Origin: AC-32 sp035455445
GTDB taxonomy: Bacteria > Actinomycetota > Thermoleophilia > Gaiellales > Gaiellaceae
Assembly: GCA_035455445.1 (NCBI GenBank)
Contig: DATIFC010000109.1
Span: 1-43,440 of the forward strand
Length of the DNA stretch: 43,440 bases
Reading direction: 5' to 3'
A program made the translations under genes and the position numbers. The notes under the pieces are model-generated. The model saw only the letters and a program-made list of their open reading frames with translations. It did no database searches and was not told where the DNA came from. Shown in pieces: positions 17,613 to 25,816 of the stretch; the first letter of the stretch is position 1, and the number at the start of each line of letters is the position of its first letter.

Positions 17613-18539
17613 TCTGGCAGCCGCAAACGTGAGCCGCCGCACCTCGACGGCCTGGCTGTCGACGAGCTGCGGCGTGATGCAGCCGCCCACCGCGTAGAGG
17701 CGCCCGCCCAGGGCGAAGAGCGCGAGCGCGTGGCGCGGGACGCGCGGCGAGGGCCCCTGCCGCCAGCGGCCGGAGCGCGCGTCGTAGACCTGGTAGGTGT
17801 GCTCCCAGACCGCGTGGATCTCGTCGCCCGCGGCGGTCGCCCCGAGGAGCTCCATCGGCCTCGGCAGCGTCGGTCCCGGTCGCCAGCGGTCGCGCCGCGG
17901 GTCGTAGATCCAGACCTCGCGCAGGACGCGGGCGCCGCGGCGGCCGCCGATCGCCCAGATCTCGCCCCGGAAGGCGACGGCGCCGAAGGCGTGCGTCGGT
18001 TGCGGAAGCGGTGCGAGCCTGCGCCAGCCGCCACGGCCTGGCCGGTACGCGAAGACCGTGCGCCGCTCTCGCCCGCCCTCGTAGCCGCCGAGGACGTAGA
18101 GCCGGCCGCGCAGCGCGACGGTCGCCTGGTTGAAGAGCGGCGCCGGCAGCGGCGGCCCCTCGCTCCAGCGCCGGTCGCGGACGTCGTAGACCTCGACGCG
18201 GCGCGTAGGGCCCGAGCCCGTCTGGCCGCCGGTGACGTAGATCCGGCCCCCGAGCCCGGCCGCGCTCGCGGCGCGGAGCGGCTGCGGCAGCGGCTCGAGC
18301 GTCGCCCAGCGGTTGCGCCCGGGGTCGAAGCGCTGCACGAGCGCGAGCCTGCGGCCGCTGTTGCCGACCATGCCGCCCGCGACGTAGATGCGCCCGCCGA
18401 GCGCCGCCGCGGCCGAGTAGCTGCGCCGCTGCGACATCGACTGCGCGAAGGTCCACCCGGGCTCCGCGGCTCGCGGGCGCGCGGACGCGCCGCAGCCGGC
18501 GAGCACGAGCGCGGCGGCGGCCAGGGCCGCCGCGCGCAT
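17598..18539 (-). CDS. Kelch-repeat lipoprotein
   Basis: A 313-aa secreted beta-propeller anchored by lipid: signal peptide with lipobox LVLAGC (Cys about residue 18), then six Kelch blades with the glycine pairs GGRIYVAGG, GGRIYVTGG, RGRLYVLGG, RGEIWAIGG, a degenerate AGDEIHAVWE and GGRLYAVGG. Propellers of this kind bind proteins or sugars; the ligand is unknown. It is the last gene of the peptide-transporter operon, sharing one base with the ATPase stop (TGATG), which suggests a role at the outer face with the transporter. Confidence 0.88.
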   Translation of the reverse strand: MRAAALAAAALVLAGCGASARPRAAEPGWTFAQSMSQRRSYSAAAALGGRIYVAGGMVGNSGRRLALVQRFDPGRNRWATLEPLPQPLRAASAAGLGGRIYVTGGQTGSGPTRRVEVYDVRDRRWSEGPPLPAPLFNQATVALRGRLYVLGGYEGGRERRTVFAYRPGRGGWRRLAPLPQPTHAFGAVAFRGEIWAIGGRRGARVLREVWIYDPRRDRWRPGPTLPRPMELLGATAAGDEIHAVWEHTYQVYDARSGRWRQGPSPRVPRHALALFALGGRLYAVGGCITPQLVDSQAVEVRRLTFAAARGPTG

Positions 18540-19417
18540 CAGAACCCCTCGGCCAGCGCGTGCTTGAGACGGCGGCGCTCCGCCTTCCGCTCGCGCTGCC
18601 GCCGGGGATCGGCGACGGGGACGGCAGTGAGGAGCGCCTTCGTGTACTCGTTCTCCGGGGAGGCATAGACCCGCTCTGCCGGCCCGATCTCGACGAGCTT
18701 CCCCTGGTTCATCACGGCGATCGTGTCGCTCATCGCCCGCACCACGGCGAGGTCGTGCGCGATGAACAGGTACGTCAGCCCGAAGTCGCGCTGCAGGTCG
18801 CGCAGCAGGTTGAGGATCTGCGCCTGGATCGAGACGTCGAGCGCGGAGACCGGCTCGTCGCAGACGATCAGCTTCGGGTTCAGCGCGAGCGCGCGGGCGA
18901 TCCCGATGCGCTGGCGCTGGCCCCCGCTGAACTCGTGCGGGTAGCGGTTGGTGAAGGTCGGGTCGAAGCCGACCACGTCCAGCAGCCGGCGCACGCTGTC
19001 CCGGCGGCTCTTCCTGGTGCCGATGCCGTGCACCTCGAGCGGCTCCGAGACGATGTCGCCGACCGTCATGCGCGGGTTCAGCGACGAGTACGGATCCTGG
19101 AAGACGATCTGCATCTGGCGCCGCATCCTCCGCAGCGCCTCGCCCTTCAGCTCGGTGAGCTCGCTGCCCTCGAAGCGGACCGAGCCCGCCGTGGGCTGCA
19201 GCAGCTGCAGCACGCAGTAGCCCGTCGTGGACTTGCCCGAGCCGGACTCGCCGACGAGGCCGAGCGTCGTTCCCTCCTCGATCGAGAAGGAGACGCCGTC
19301 GACCGCCTTCACGTGGCCGACCGTGCGGTCGATCAGGAAGCCGCTCCGCACCGGGAAGTGCTTCTCGAGCCCCTCGACGACGAGCAGCGGCACCTTCTCC
19401 CTGCCCTTCGTGTTCAT
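18539..19417 (-). CDS. Peptide ABC transporter ATPase (DppF/OppF-type)
   Basis: A 292-aa ATPase powering import of oligopeptides or related solutes. Walker A GESGSGKST (about 56-64), Q-loop QDPYSSLNPRMTVGDI, signature SGGQRQRIGIARAL, Walker B LIVCDEPVSALD and the H-loop LFIAHDLAVV are all intact. The C-terminus holds the EYTKALLTAVP region of the OppF type. ATG at 19417 overlaps the DppD-type gene by 4 bases. Fifth gene of the operon, paired with the DppD-type ATPase as a heterodimer. Confidence 0.95.
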   Translation of the reverse strand: MNTKGREKVPLLVVEGLEKHFPVRSGFLIDRTVGHVKAVDGVSFSIEEGTTLGLVGESGSGKSTTGYCVLQLLQPTAGSVRFEGSELTELKGEALRRMRRQMQIVFQDPYSSLNPRMTVGDIVSEPLEVHGIGTRKSRRDSVRRLLDVVGFDPTFTNRYPHEFSGGQRQRIGIARALALNPKLIVCDEPVSALDVSIQAQILNLLRDLQRDFGLTYLFIAHDLAVVRAMSDTIAVMNQGKLVEIGPAERVYASPENEYTKALLTAVPVADPRRQRERKAERRRLKHALAEGF

Positions 19418-20415
19418 ACCGCCACCGCCGCCCGCTCGCTGGCCGGGTGCGCCGAGCGCACCCAGTGGCCAGGCCGCAGCTCCCGCAGCTCGGGCTGCTC
19501 GACCGTGCAGTAGTCGCCGAGGTGCGCGTACGGGCAGCGCGGCGCGAACCGGCAGGCCGGCGGTGGGTCGAGCAGGTCCGGCGGCCGGCCGGGGATCGAG
19601 GAGAGCCGCGCCTCACGGCCTCCCGCTCCCTCGAGGCTCGGCAGGGCGCCGAGCAGGGCCTCGGTGTACGGGTGCTCCGGGTGGTCGAAGAGCTCGAGCG
19701 TGGCGGCCTGCTCGACGACCTGGCCCGCGTACATGACGACCACGTCGTCGGCGGCCTCGGCCACGACGCCCATGTCGTGCGTGATCAGGATCATCGCCAT
19801 CTGGTGCTCCTCGCGGAGCTCCTCCAGCAGGTCGAGGATCCCGGCCTGGACGGTCACGTCGAGCGCCGTCGTCGGCTCGTCCGCGATCAGCAGCTTCGGG
19901 TTGCACGAGAGCGCGATCGCCACCATCACGCGCTGCCGCATCCCGCCCGAGTAGCGGTGCGGGTAGTCGCCCAGGCGAGTCTTGGCGTTCGGGATCCGCA
20001 CCTCCTCGAGCAGCTCGACCGCGCGGCGCTTGGCCTCCTGCGACGACATGCCGAGGTGGCGGCGGAGGGCCTCGGTGATCTGGGTCCCGATCGTCAGGGT
20101 CGGGTTCAGCGACGTCATCGGGTCCTGGAAGATCATCGCGATCTCGTGACCGCGGATGTTCTCGAGCTCCCGCTCGCGCAGCGTCGTCAGGTCCTTGCCC
20201 TCGAAGACGATCGAGCCCGAGACGATGCGCGCCGGCGGCTTCGGGATCAGGCCCATGATCGAGAGCGCGGTGACGGACTTGCCGCAGCCGGACTCGCCGA
20301 CGATGCCGAGCGTCCTGCCGGGCTCGACCTCGAACGAGACGCCGTCCACGGCCCGGACGTCGCCCTCGCGCGTCGCGAAGTAGGTGCGCAGGTCGGTGAC
20401 CTCGAGGAGCGGCAT
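19414..20415 (-). CDS. Peptide ABC transporter ATPase (DppD/OppD-type)
   Basis: A 333-aa ATPase subunit. Walker A GESGCGKS (about 40-47), Q-loop QDPMTSLNPTLTIG, signature SGGMRQRVMVAIAL, Walker B LLIADEPTTALD and H-loop LITHDMGVV are intact. The oligo_HPY extension at the C-terminus (CRFAPRCPYAHLGDYC) has the usual Cys set, which in this family can bind an iron-sulfur cluster. It starts 4 bases after the DppC-type permease stop. Confidence 0.95.
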   Translation of the reverse strand: MPLLEVTDLRTYFATREGDVRAVDGVSFEVEPGRTLGIVGESGCGKSVTALSIMGLIPKPPARIVSGSIVFEGKDLTTLRERELENIRGHEIAMIFQDPMTSLNPTLTIGTQITEALRRHLGMSSQEAKRRAVELLEEVRIPNAKTRLGDYPHRYSGGMRQRVMVAIALSCNPKLLIADEPTTALDVTVQAGILDLLEELREEHQMAMILITHDMGVVAEAADDVVVMYAGQVVEQAATLELFDHPEHPYTEALLGALPSLEGAGGREARLSSIPGRPPDLLDPPPACRFAPRCPYAHLGDYCTVEQPELRELRPGHWVRSAHPASERAAVAV

Positions 20416-20419
20416 GCGC

Positions 20420-21364
20420 CTAGGTCTCCCTCGTCCGCGGGTCGAGCGCGTCGCGCAGGCCGTCCGCGATGAAGAAGGCGCAGAGGATCAGCCAGGCGAT
20501 CAGGACGCTCGGGATCAGGATCATCGACGGGTGCGCGAGGTAGACGTCGCGGCCGTCCTGGGCGAGCGAGCCCCAGGAGGCCTTCGGCGGGTTGATGCCG
20601 AGGCCGATGAACGAGAGGAACGCCTCGCCGAGGATCACGCCCGGCAGCTCCAGGAAGACGAACACGATCAGCACGCCGAGCGTGTTCGGGAGGAGGTGGC
20701 GCCCGAGGATCCGGTACCAGCGCGCGCCGACCGCGCGCGCCGCGCGCACGTAGTCGTTCTCCTTCAGGCTGATGATCTGGCCGCGGACGACGCGGGCGGC
20801 GGTGAACCAGCTCGCGATCGTCAGCGCGATCACCATCACCCAGAAGTTCACGGTCTGGAAGAGCTGGGTGACGATGATCGCGAACGGCAGGTACGGCAGG
20901 CCGTAGAGCGCGTCGAGGAAGCGCATCATCGCGTTGTCGAGCTTCCCGCCGATGAAGCCCGAGATCGAGCCGTAGACGACGCCGATGCCCATGATCGCGA
21001 TCGTGGCGGCGAAGCCGATCCCGATCGAGATCCGGCCGCCGAGGGCCGCGCGCGTGAACAGGTCGCGGCCGTACTGGTCGGTGCCGAACGGGTGGGCCAG
21101 GCTCGGCCCCAGGTACGCGTCCGAGAAGTTGACCTCGTACGGGTCGTAGGGCGAGAAGATCGGCACGAAGATCACGTAGGCGAGCAGCACGAGGAAGAGC
21201 ACCGCCGCGATCACCGCCGCTCGGTTCGCGCGGTACCGGTACCACGCGTCGCGCCAGAGGCTGGTCTGCCGGACCGGCGCGCCGGCGGCCGCCACCCCGG
21301 GCGCGCCGGCCTCGGCGACGACGGCGCGCTCGCGGAGCTCCTCCTGCTGCGGGTTGACGGCCAC
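20420..21364 (-). CDS. Peptide ABC transporter permease (DppC/OppC-type)
   Basis: A 314-aa inner-membrane permease. After a 40-residue cytosolic tail comes the OppC_N helix, then the PFGTDQYGRDLFTRAALGGR motif typical of DppC, five more helices, and the EAA loop for ATPase contact (VRAARAVGARWYRILGRHLLPN). GTG at 21364 shares a base with the stop of the DppB-type permease (TAGTG). The unusually Ala/Glu-rich tail (EELRERAVVAEAGAPG) is longer than in E. coli DppC. Confidence 0.94.
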   Translation of the reverse strand: MAVNPQQEELRERAVVAEAGAPGVAAAGAPVRQTSLWRDAWYRYRANRAAVIAAVLFLVLLAYVIFVPIFSPYDPYEVNFSDAYLGPSLAHPFGTDQYGRDLFTRAALGGRISIGIGFAATIAIMGIGVVYGSISGFIGGKLDNAMMRFLDALYGLPYLPFAIIVTQLFQTVNFWVMVIALTIASWFTAARVVRGQIISLKENDYVRAARAVGARWYRILGRHLLPNTLGVLIVFVFLELPGVILGEAFLSFIGLGINPPKASWGSLAQDGRDVYLAHPSMILIPSVLIAWLILCAFFIADGLRDALDPRTRET

Positions 21365-22293
21365 TACGTCCTCGCCTCGCGGGTGCGCGGGTCGAGGAAC
21401 CCGTAGAGGATGTCCACGACCAGGTTTCCGAAGATGACGATGACCGCGTAGAGGATCGTCAGGCCCATCGTCACCGAGTAGTCGCGGGCGCTGACCGAGT
21501 TCACGTAGTAGCGGCCGATGCCCGGGATCGCGAAGATCGTCTCGATGATGAAAGACCCCGTGATCACGGCGCCGAGCAGCGGGCCGGCCGCGGTCACCAC
21601 GGGGATCAGCGAGTTGCGCAGCACGTGCAGGCCGACGACGCGCTGCGGGCGGAGGCCCTTCGCCTTCGCCGTGCGGACGTAGTCCTGCTGCAGCGTCTCC
21701 AGCATCGTGCCGCGCACGAGGCGGGCGAAGTACGCCATCGGGAAGAAGCCGAGCGCGATCGAGGGCAGGATCTTCGACTGCCAGGTGTCCCAGCCACTCG
21801 TCGGCACGCCGACGTCCCACTTGACGGCGAAGTAGTAGATGAGCAGCGTCGCGACGAGGAAGCTCGGCACGGCGAAGCCGACGTTCGCGATCAGCATCGC
21901 CCCGTAGTCCGCCGGCTTGTTCGCGCGTAAGGCGGCGATCATCCCCAGCGGGATCCCGACGACGATCGCGAACAGGAAGGCGTACGCGCCGAGCTCGAGC
22001 GACACCGGGAAGTGGGAGCGGACGATGTCGTTCACGCTCTGGTTGCGCAGCACGAGCGACGGCCCGAGGTCGAGCGTGAAGACACCCTTGACGTAGTCGG
22101 CGTACTGGACGTACCACGGGTCGTCGAGGTGGAACTTCCGGTTCAGGTTTGCCTGGATCGAGGCCGGCACCGCCCGCTCCGTCTTGCGGAACGGGTTCCC
22201 CTTGATCTGCCGCATCATCAGGAAGGTGAACAGGATCACGAGCAGCAGCACCGGAATCGTCCAGAGGAGCCGCCTGATCACGAACTTCGTCAT
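21364..22293 (-). CDS. Peptide ABC transporter permease (DppB/OppB-type)
   Basis: A 309-aa inner-membrane permease with six helices. Family marks are the N-terminal FVIRRLLWTIPVLLLVILFTF helix, the long periplasmic loop (GNPFRKTERAVP... FHLDDPWYVQY) and the EAA motif YVRTAKAKGLRPQRVVGLHVLRN. It begins 72 bases after the substrate-binding protein and is coupled to the DppC-type gene by one base. Together they form the channel of the transporter. Confidence 0.95.
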   Translation of the reverse strand: MTKFVIRRLLWTIPVLLLVILFTFLMMRQIKGNPFRKTERAVPASIQANLNRKFHLDDPWYVQYADYVKGVFTLDLGPSLVLRNQSVNDIVRSHFPVSLELGAYAFLFAIVVGIPLGMIAALRANKPADYGAMLIANVGFAVPSFLVATLLIYYFAVKWDVGVPTSGWDTWQSKILPSIALGFFPMAYFARLVRGTMLETLQQDYVRTAKAKGLRPQRVVGLHVLRNSLIPVVTAAGPLLGAVITGSFIIETIFAIPGIGRYYVNSVSARDYSVTMGLTILYAVIVIFGNLVVDILYGFLDPRTREART

Positions 22294-22365
22294 TGCCTCG
22301 TCCCCCCGCCGCGCAGGCCGGTCACGGGGACGGCGACCCCAGGGCCGCCGTCCCCCGCGACGTCC

Positions 22366-24024
22366 CTAGCCGTTGACGACCTTCACCTTGCTCAGGTCGA
22401 ACTGGTCGAGCAGGTTGATGTTGAAGCTGTCCTTCACGGACGGCGCTTCCTGGGTCACGTACGTGTACCAGTAGATCGGGATGATCGGGAAGTCGCCGTT
22501 CGGGCCCGTGAGCATGTCCTCGGCCTGGGCGTACACCTTCTGCCGCTCGCCGTTGTCCTTCGTCGCGCGCGCCTTGGCGATCAGCGCGTCGTACTTCGGG
22601 TTGCAGTAGTTGGTGTTGTTGTTCCCCGACTTGCACGTCCACAGCTCGAGGAAGTTGATGTCGTCGACGTAGTCGCCGATCCAGCCGAGCCGGTAGGCGT
22701 CGACCGACTTGTTCGGAGGCGGGCCGAGGAACTCGAGGAACTGGGCCCACTCCATCTGCTTCAGCGTCACGTCGATGCCGAGCTTCTTCCACGCGGCCTG
22801 GATCGCGATCGCGATCTCCTTGTGGCCGGGGGCGTCGTTCACGAAGAGGTTGATGTGCTTCTTCGCGTTCGGCGTCTTCGCGAGGAGCTCCTTGGCCTTC
22901 GCCATGTCGGCCGTCGGCTCCAGGTAGGTGTTGTCGATCGTCGAGAAGCCCGGGATGCCCTTCGGCGAGAACCCCGTTGCGGGCACCTGGTCGGCCTGGG
23001 CGATGTTGTCGATGATCTCCTTGCGGTCGATTGCGAACGCCAGCGCCTTGCGCTCGCCGAGCGGGACGTTCTTGACGTTCAGGCCGTAGTAGTAGGTGCC
23101 GAGGGCCGGGTAGTTCTGGTAGGTGTCCTCGGTCTTCAGGCGCGGGAGGTCGGCGGGCGGGATGCCCGTCGTGTTGACGTCGACCTCGCCGGCCGAGAAC
23201 GCCTGGACCGCCGTCGTCCCGTCCGTGATGATCTTGCCGTCGACGCGGGTGAGCTTCACGTCCTTCGCGTCACGCCAGCCGTTCCACTTCGCGAGGTCGA
23301 TCTCCGCGTCGTGCTTCCAGACGGCGAGCTTGAAGGGGCCGTTGGTGACGATGTGGCCCGGCTGGGTCCACTTCTCGCCCCACTTCTCGACCGCCGAGCG
23401 GTTCACGGCCAGGAACGAGTGGTGCGCGACCTGCTGGATGAACCACGGCTGGGGCGAGACCAGTTGCACCTTCAGCGTGTACTTGTCCGGCGCCGAGATG
23501 CCGACCTTCGCCTTGAGCGCGTTGCAGTCGCTCTTCTTCGGGTCGCAGGAGTTGTAGTCGGAGGCGCCCTTGATGCCGAAGAACTGGTACGCGTAGTCGG
23601 CGCCGAGCTCCGGCGAGATCGTGCGCAGCCACGAGTAGACGAAGTCGTTCGCCGTCACGGGCTGGCCGTTCGTCCACTTGCCGTCGTGCCGCAGGTGGAA
23701 GGTGACGTTGGCGCCGTTCACGTCCCAGCTCTCGGCGAGGTTCGGGACCGGCTTCAGCGTCTTCGGATCCAGCTTGACGAGCGGATCCATGATGTTCAGC
23801 AGCACGTTCGACGACGTGGTGTCGGTCGCGAGGCCGGGGTCGAGCGACGGCGGCTCCGCGCCCCACGCCAGGGTGATCGTCTGGTCGGCGGCCAGCTTCC
23901 CGCTCCCCGCCGAACCGGTGTTGTTGTCGCTCGAGCTCCCGCCGCCGCAACCGGCAGCGACGAGCGCCGCCACGGCGACGAGAAGGGCGAGCGCGAATGG
24001 TGTTCGTGTTCGCATGCTTCTCAT
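22366..24024 (-). CDS. Peptide ABC transporter substrate-binding lipoprotein (SBP family 5)
   Basis: A 552-aa lipoprotein: signal peptide with lipobox LVAAGC (Cys about residue 25), Ser/Asn/Gly-rich linker, then the SBP_bac_5 domain (TITLAWGAEPPSLDP, NIMDPLVKLD, FHLRHDGKWTNGQPVTANDFVYS). This is the OppA/DppA class that captures oligopeptides and related solutes. GAGGAGGGG lies directly before the ATG at 24024; ATG at 24015 is an alternative. First gene of the six-gene operon, divergent from a two-component pair. It would bring peptides to the adjacent permeases. Confidence 0.95.
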   Translation of the reverse strand: MRSMRTRTPFALALLVAVAALVAAGCGGGSSSDNNTGSAGSGKLAADQTITLAWGAEPPSLDPGLATDTTSSNVLLNIMDPLVKLDPKTLKPVPNLAESWDVNGANVTFHLRHDGKWTNGQPVTANDFVYSWLRTISPELGADYAYQFFGIKGASDYNSCDPKKSDCNALKAKVGISAPDKYTLKVQLVSPQPWFIQQVAHHSFLAVNRSAVEKWGEKWTQPGHIVTNGPFKLAVWKHDAEIDLAKWNGWRDAKDVKLTRVDGKIITDGTTAVQAFSAGEVDVNTTGIPPADLPRLKTEDTYQNYPALGTYYYGLNVKNVPLGERKALAFAIDRKEIIDNIAQADQVPATGFSPKGIPGFSTIDNTYLEPTADMAKAKELLAKTPNAKKHINLFVNDAPGHKEIAIAIQAAWKKLGIDVTLKQMEWAQFLEFLGPPPNKSVDAYRLGWIGDYVDDINFLELWTCKSGNNNTNYCNPKYDALIAKARATKDNGERQKVYAQAEDMLTGPNGDFPIIPIYWYTYVTQEAPSVKDSFNINLLDQFDLSKVKVVNG

Positions 24025-24130
24025 TCCCCTCCTCGGGTCGGCCGGCTGGGCACCGGCCGGGTTGTTCAGGCACTGATACCCAGACGCGTCCGGGTCTCGA
24101 CTGCGGAAAACCCCCATTAACGACCGGAAC

Positions 24131-24172
24131 GCCCTGTATTTGAACTTTCCTTACAAGGTGGCGAAACAGGGC
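24131..24172. promoter_or_regulatory. Inverted repeat in the shared promoter region
   Basis: GCCCTGT (24131-24137) and ACAGGGC (24166-24172) are exact 7-base inverted arms 28 bases apart, in an AT-richer stretch between the divergent transporter operon and the histidine kinase gene. It could bind the neighbouring response regulator. Evidence is positional only. Confidence 0.25.
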
Positions 24173-24192
24173 CTAGTGGGCACCATGGACGC

Positions 24193-25167
24193 ATGTCCCT
24201 CTTCTGGCGCGTCTTCGGCACCAACGCGGCCGTGATCGTCGGCGCGGCCGTGGCGCTCGCCGCGACGCCGGGGCACGTGCGCTTCCCGCGAGGCGCGCTG
24301 GAGGCCGCGATCGGGCTGCTGGTACTGGGGATCGTGCTCTCGCTGAACCTCGTCCTGCTGCGGCCGCTGTTCGAGCCGCTGCGGCGGCTCGCGGGGCTGA
24401 TGCGCCAGATCGACCTGCTCCGCCCCGGCCAGCGGCTGCGGGTCGCCGGCAAGGGCGAGATCGCGCTGCTCGGCTCGACCTTCAACGAGATGCTCGCGCG
24501 CCTCGAGGCGCAGCGGCAGGAGTCGGTGACGCTGACGCTGACCGCGCAGGAGCAGGAGCGGCGGCGGATCGCGCGCAACCTGCACGACGAGATCGGCCAG
24601 AACCTGACCGCGGTGCTGCTGCAGCTCGACCGGCTGGGCAAGCGAGTCAGTCCCGACCTGCGCGACGAGTTCGAGGAGACGGTCGAGTTCGTGCGCTCGA
24701 GCCTCGACGAGGTGCGCCGCGTCGCCCGCGAGCTGCGCCCGGGCGTGCTCGAGGACCTCGGCCTCGCGAACGCGCTCCGCGAGCTGTGCACGGTGTTCTC
24801 CGCCCGCGCGGGGCTGCGGGTCGAGCGGCTGATCGCTCCGGTGCTCCCGCCGCTCGGCCCGGAGGCCGAGCTCGTGATCTACCGCGTCGCGCAGGAGAGC
24901 CTGACGAACGCCGCCCGCCACTCGGGCGCGACACGGGTCGAGCTGCGGCTCGACCGCGTCCCCGGGGGGGTCGTGCTCCGTGTCGCCGACAACGGGCGCG
25001 GCCTCGAGCAGGGCGTCGCGGCGGCGAGCGTCGGCGGCCTGCGCGGGATGCGGGAGTGGGCGCTGCTCGTCGGCGGCGAGCTCGACGTCTCCTCACGGGC
25101 ACAGGGCGGCGTGCAGGTACGGCTCCGCGTCCAGGCGCTCGAGCCGGCGGAGGAGGCGGCGGCATGA
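24193..25167 (+). CDS. NarL-type sensor histidine kinase
   Basis: A 324-aa membrane kinase: two helices (about 9-25 and 35-55) with almost no extracytoplasmic loop, a HAMP segment (about 56-108), HisKA_3 dimerisation domain with phospho-acceptor His131 in RRRIARNLHDEIGQN, and a HATPase_c domain (N box ESLTNAARHSGA, G1 DNGRG, G2 GGLRGMRE). The short sensor loop implies sensing within the membrane or by a partner, perhaps the adjacent peptide transporter. Stop overlaps the response regulator start (ATGA). Confidence 0.93.
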   Translation: MSLFWRVFGTNAAVIVGAAVALAATPGHVRFPRGALEAAIGLLVLGIVLSLNLVLLRPLFEPLRRLAGLMRQIDLLRPGQRLRVAGKGEIALLGSTFNEMLARLEAQRQESVTLTLTAQEQERRRIARNLHDEIGQNLTAVLLQLDRLGKRVSPDLRDEFEETVEFVRSSLDEVRRVARELRPGVLEDLGLANALRELCTVFSARAGLRVERLIAPVLPPLGPEAELVIYRVAQESLTNAARHSGATRVELRLDRVPGGVVLRVADNGRGLEQGVAAASVGGLRGMREWALLVGGELDVSSRAQGGVQVRLRVQALEPAEEAAA

Positions 25168-25802
25168 CGCGCATCCTGCTCGCTGACGACCACGCCATGG
25201 TCCGCCGCGGCCTGCGGCTGGTGCTCGACTCCGAGCCCGACCTGGAGGTGGTCGCGGAGGCCGGCGACGGCGCCGAGGCGGTCGACCGTGCCCTCGCTGA
25301 GCCCGTCGAGCTGGCCGTCCTCGACGTGACGATGCCGCGGCTGACCGGAATCCAGGCCGCGGGCGAGCTCGCCCGCCGCAGGCCGGAGCTGAAGACGCTG
25401 ATCCTCTCGATGCACGACAACGAGCAGTACTTCTTCGAGGCGCTGAAGGCGGGCGCCGCAGGCTACGTGCTGAAGGCGTCGGCCGACCGCGACCTCGTCG
25501 AGGCCTGCCGGGCGGCGATGCGCGGCGAGCCGTTCCTCTACCCGGGCGCGGTGACCGCGCTGATCCGCGACTTCCTCGCGCGCGAGGACACCGACGGCGA
25601 GCTCGAGCCGCTCACCCCGCGCGAGCTCGAGATCCTGAAGCTGATCGCCGAGGCGCACTCGACCAAGGAGATCGCGGACATCCTCGTGATCAGCCCCAAG
25701 ACCGTCGAGCGCCACCGCGCCAACATCCTGGGCAAGCTCGGCATGCGCGACCGCGTCGAGCTGACGCGCTACGCGATCCGCCGCGGGCTGATCGAGCCCT
25801 AG
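25164..25802 (+). CDS. NarL/LuxR-type response regulator
   Basis: A 212-aa regulator. The receiver domain has the acidic pair DD (residues 8-9), phosphorylated Asp54 in AVLDVTMP, and conserved Lys near 104 (YVLKAS). The LuxR HTH at about 145-205 carries LTPRELEILKLIAEAHSTKEIA and SPKTVERHRANILGKLGM. It is translationally coupled to the kinase and converges on the GMC oxidoreductase 14 bases away. Its target could include the divergent peptide-transporter operon. Confidence 0.95.
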   Translation: MTRILLADDHAMVRRGLRLVLDSEPDLEVVAEAGDGAEAVDRALAEPVELAVLDVTMPRLTGIQAAGELARRRPELKTLILSMHDNEQYFFEALKAGAAGYVLKASADRDLVEACRAAMRGEPFLYPGAVTALIRDFLAREDTDGELEPLTPRELEILKLIAEAHSTKEIADILVISPKTVERHRANILGKLGMRDRVELTRYAIRRGLIEP

Positions 25803-25816
25803 GAGGGCTCGGCGGC

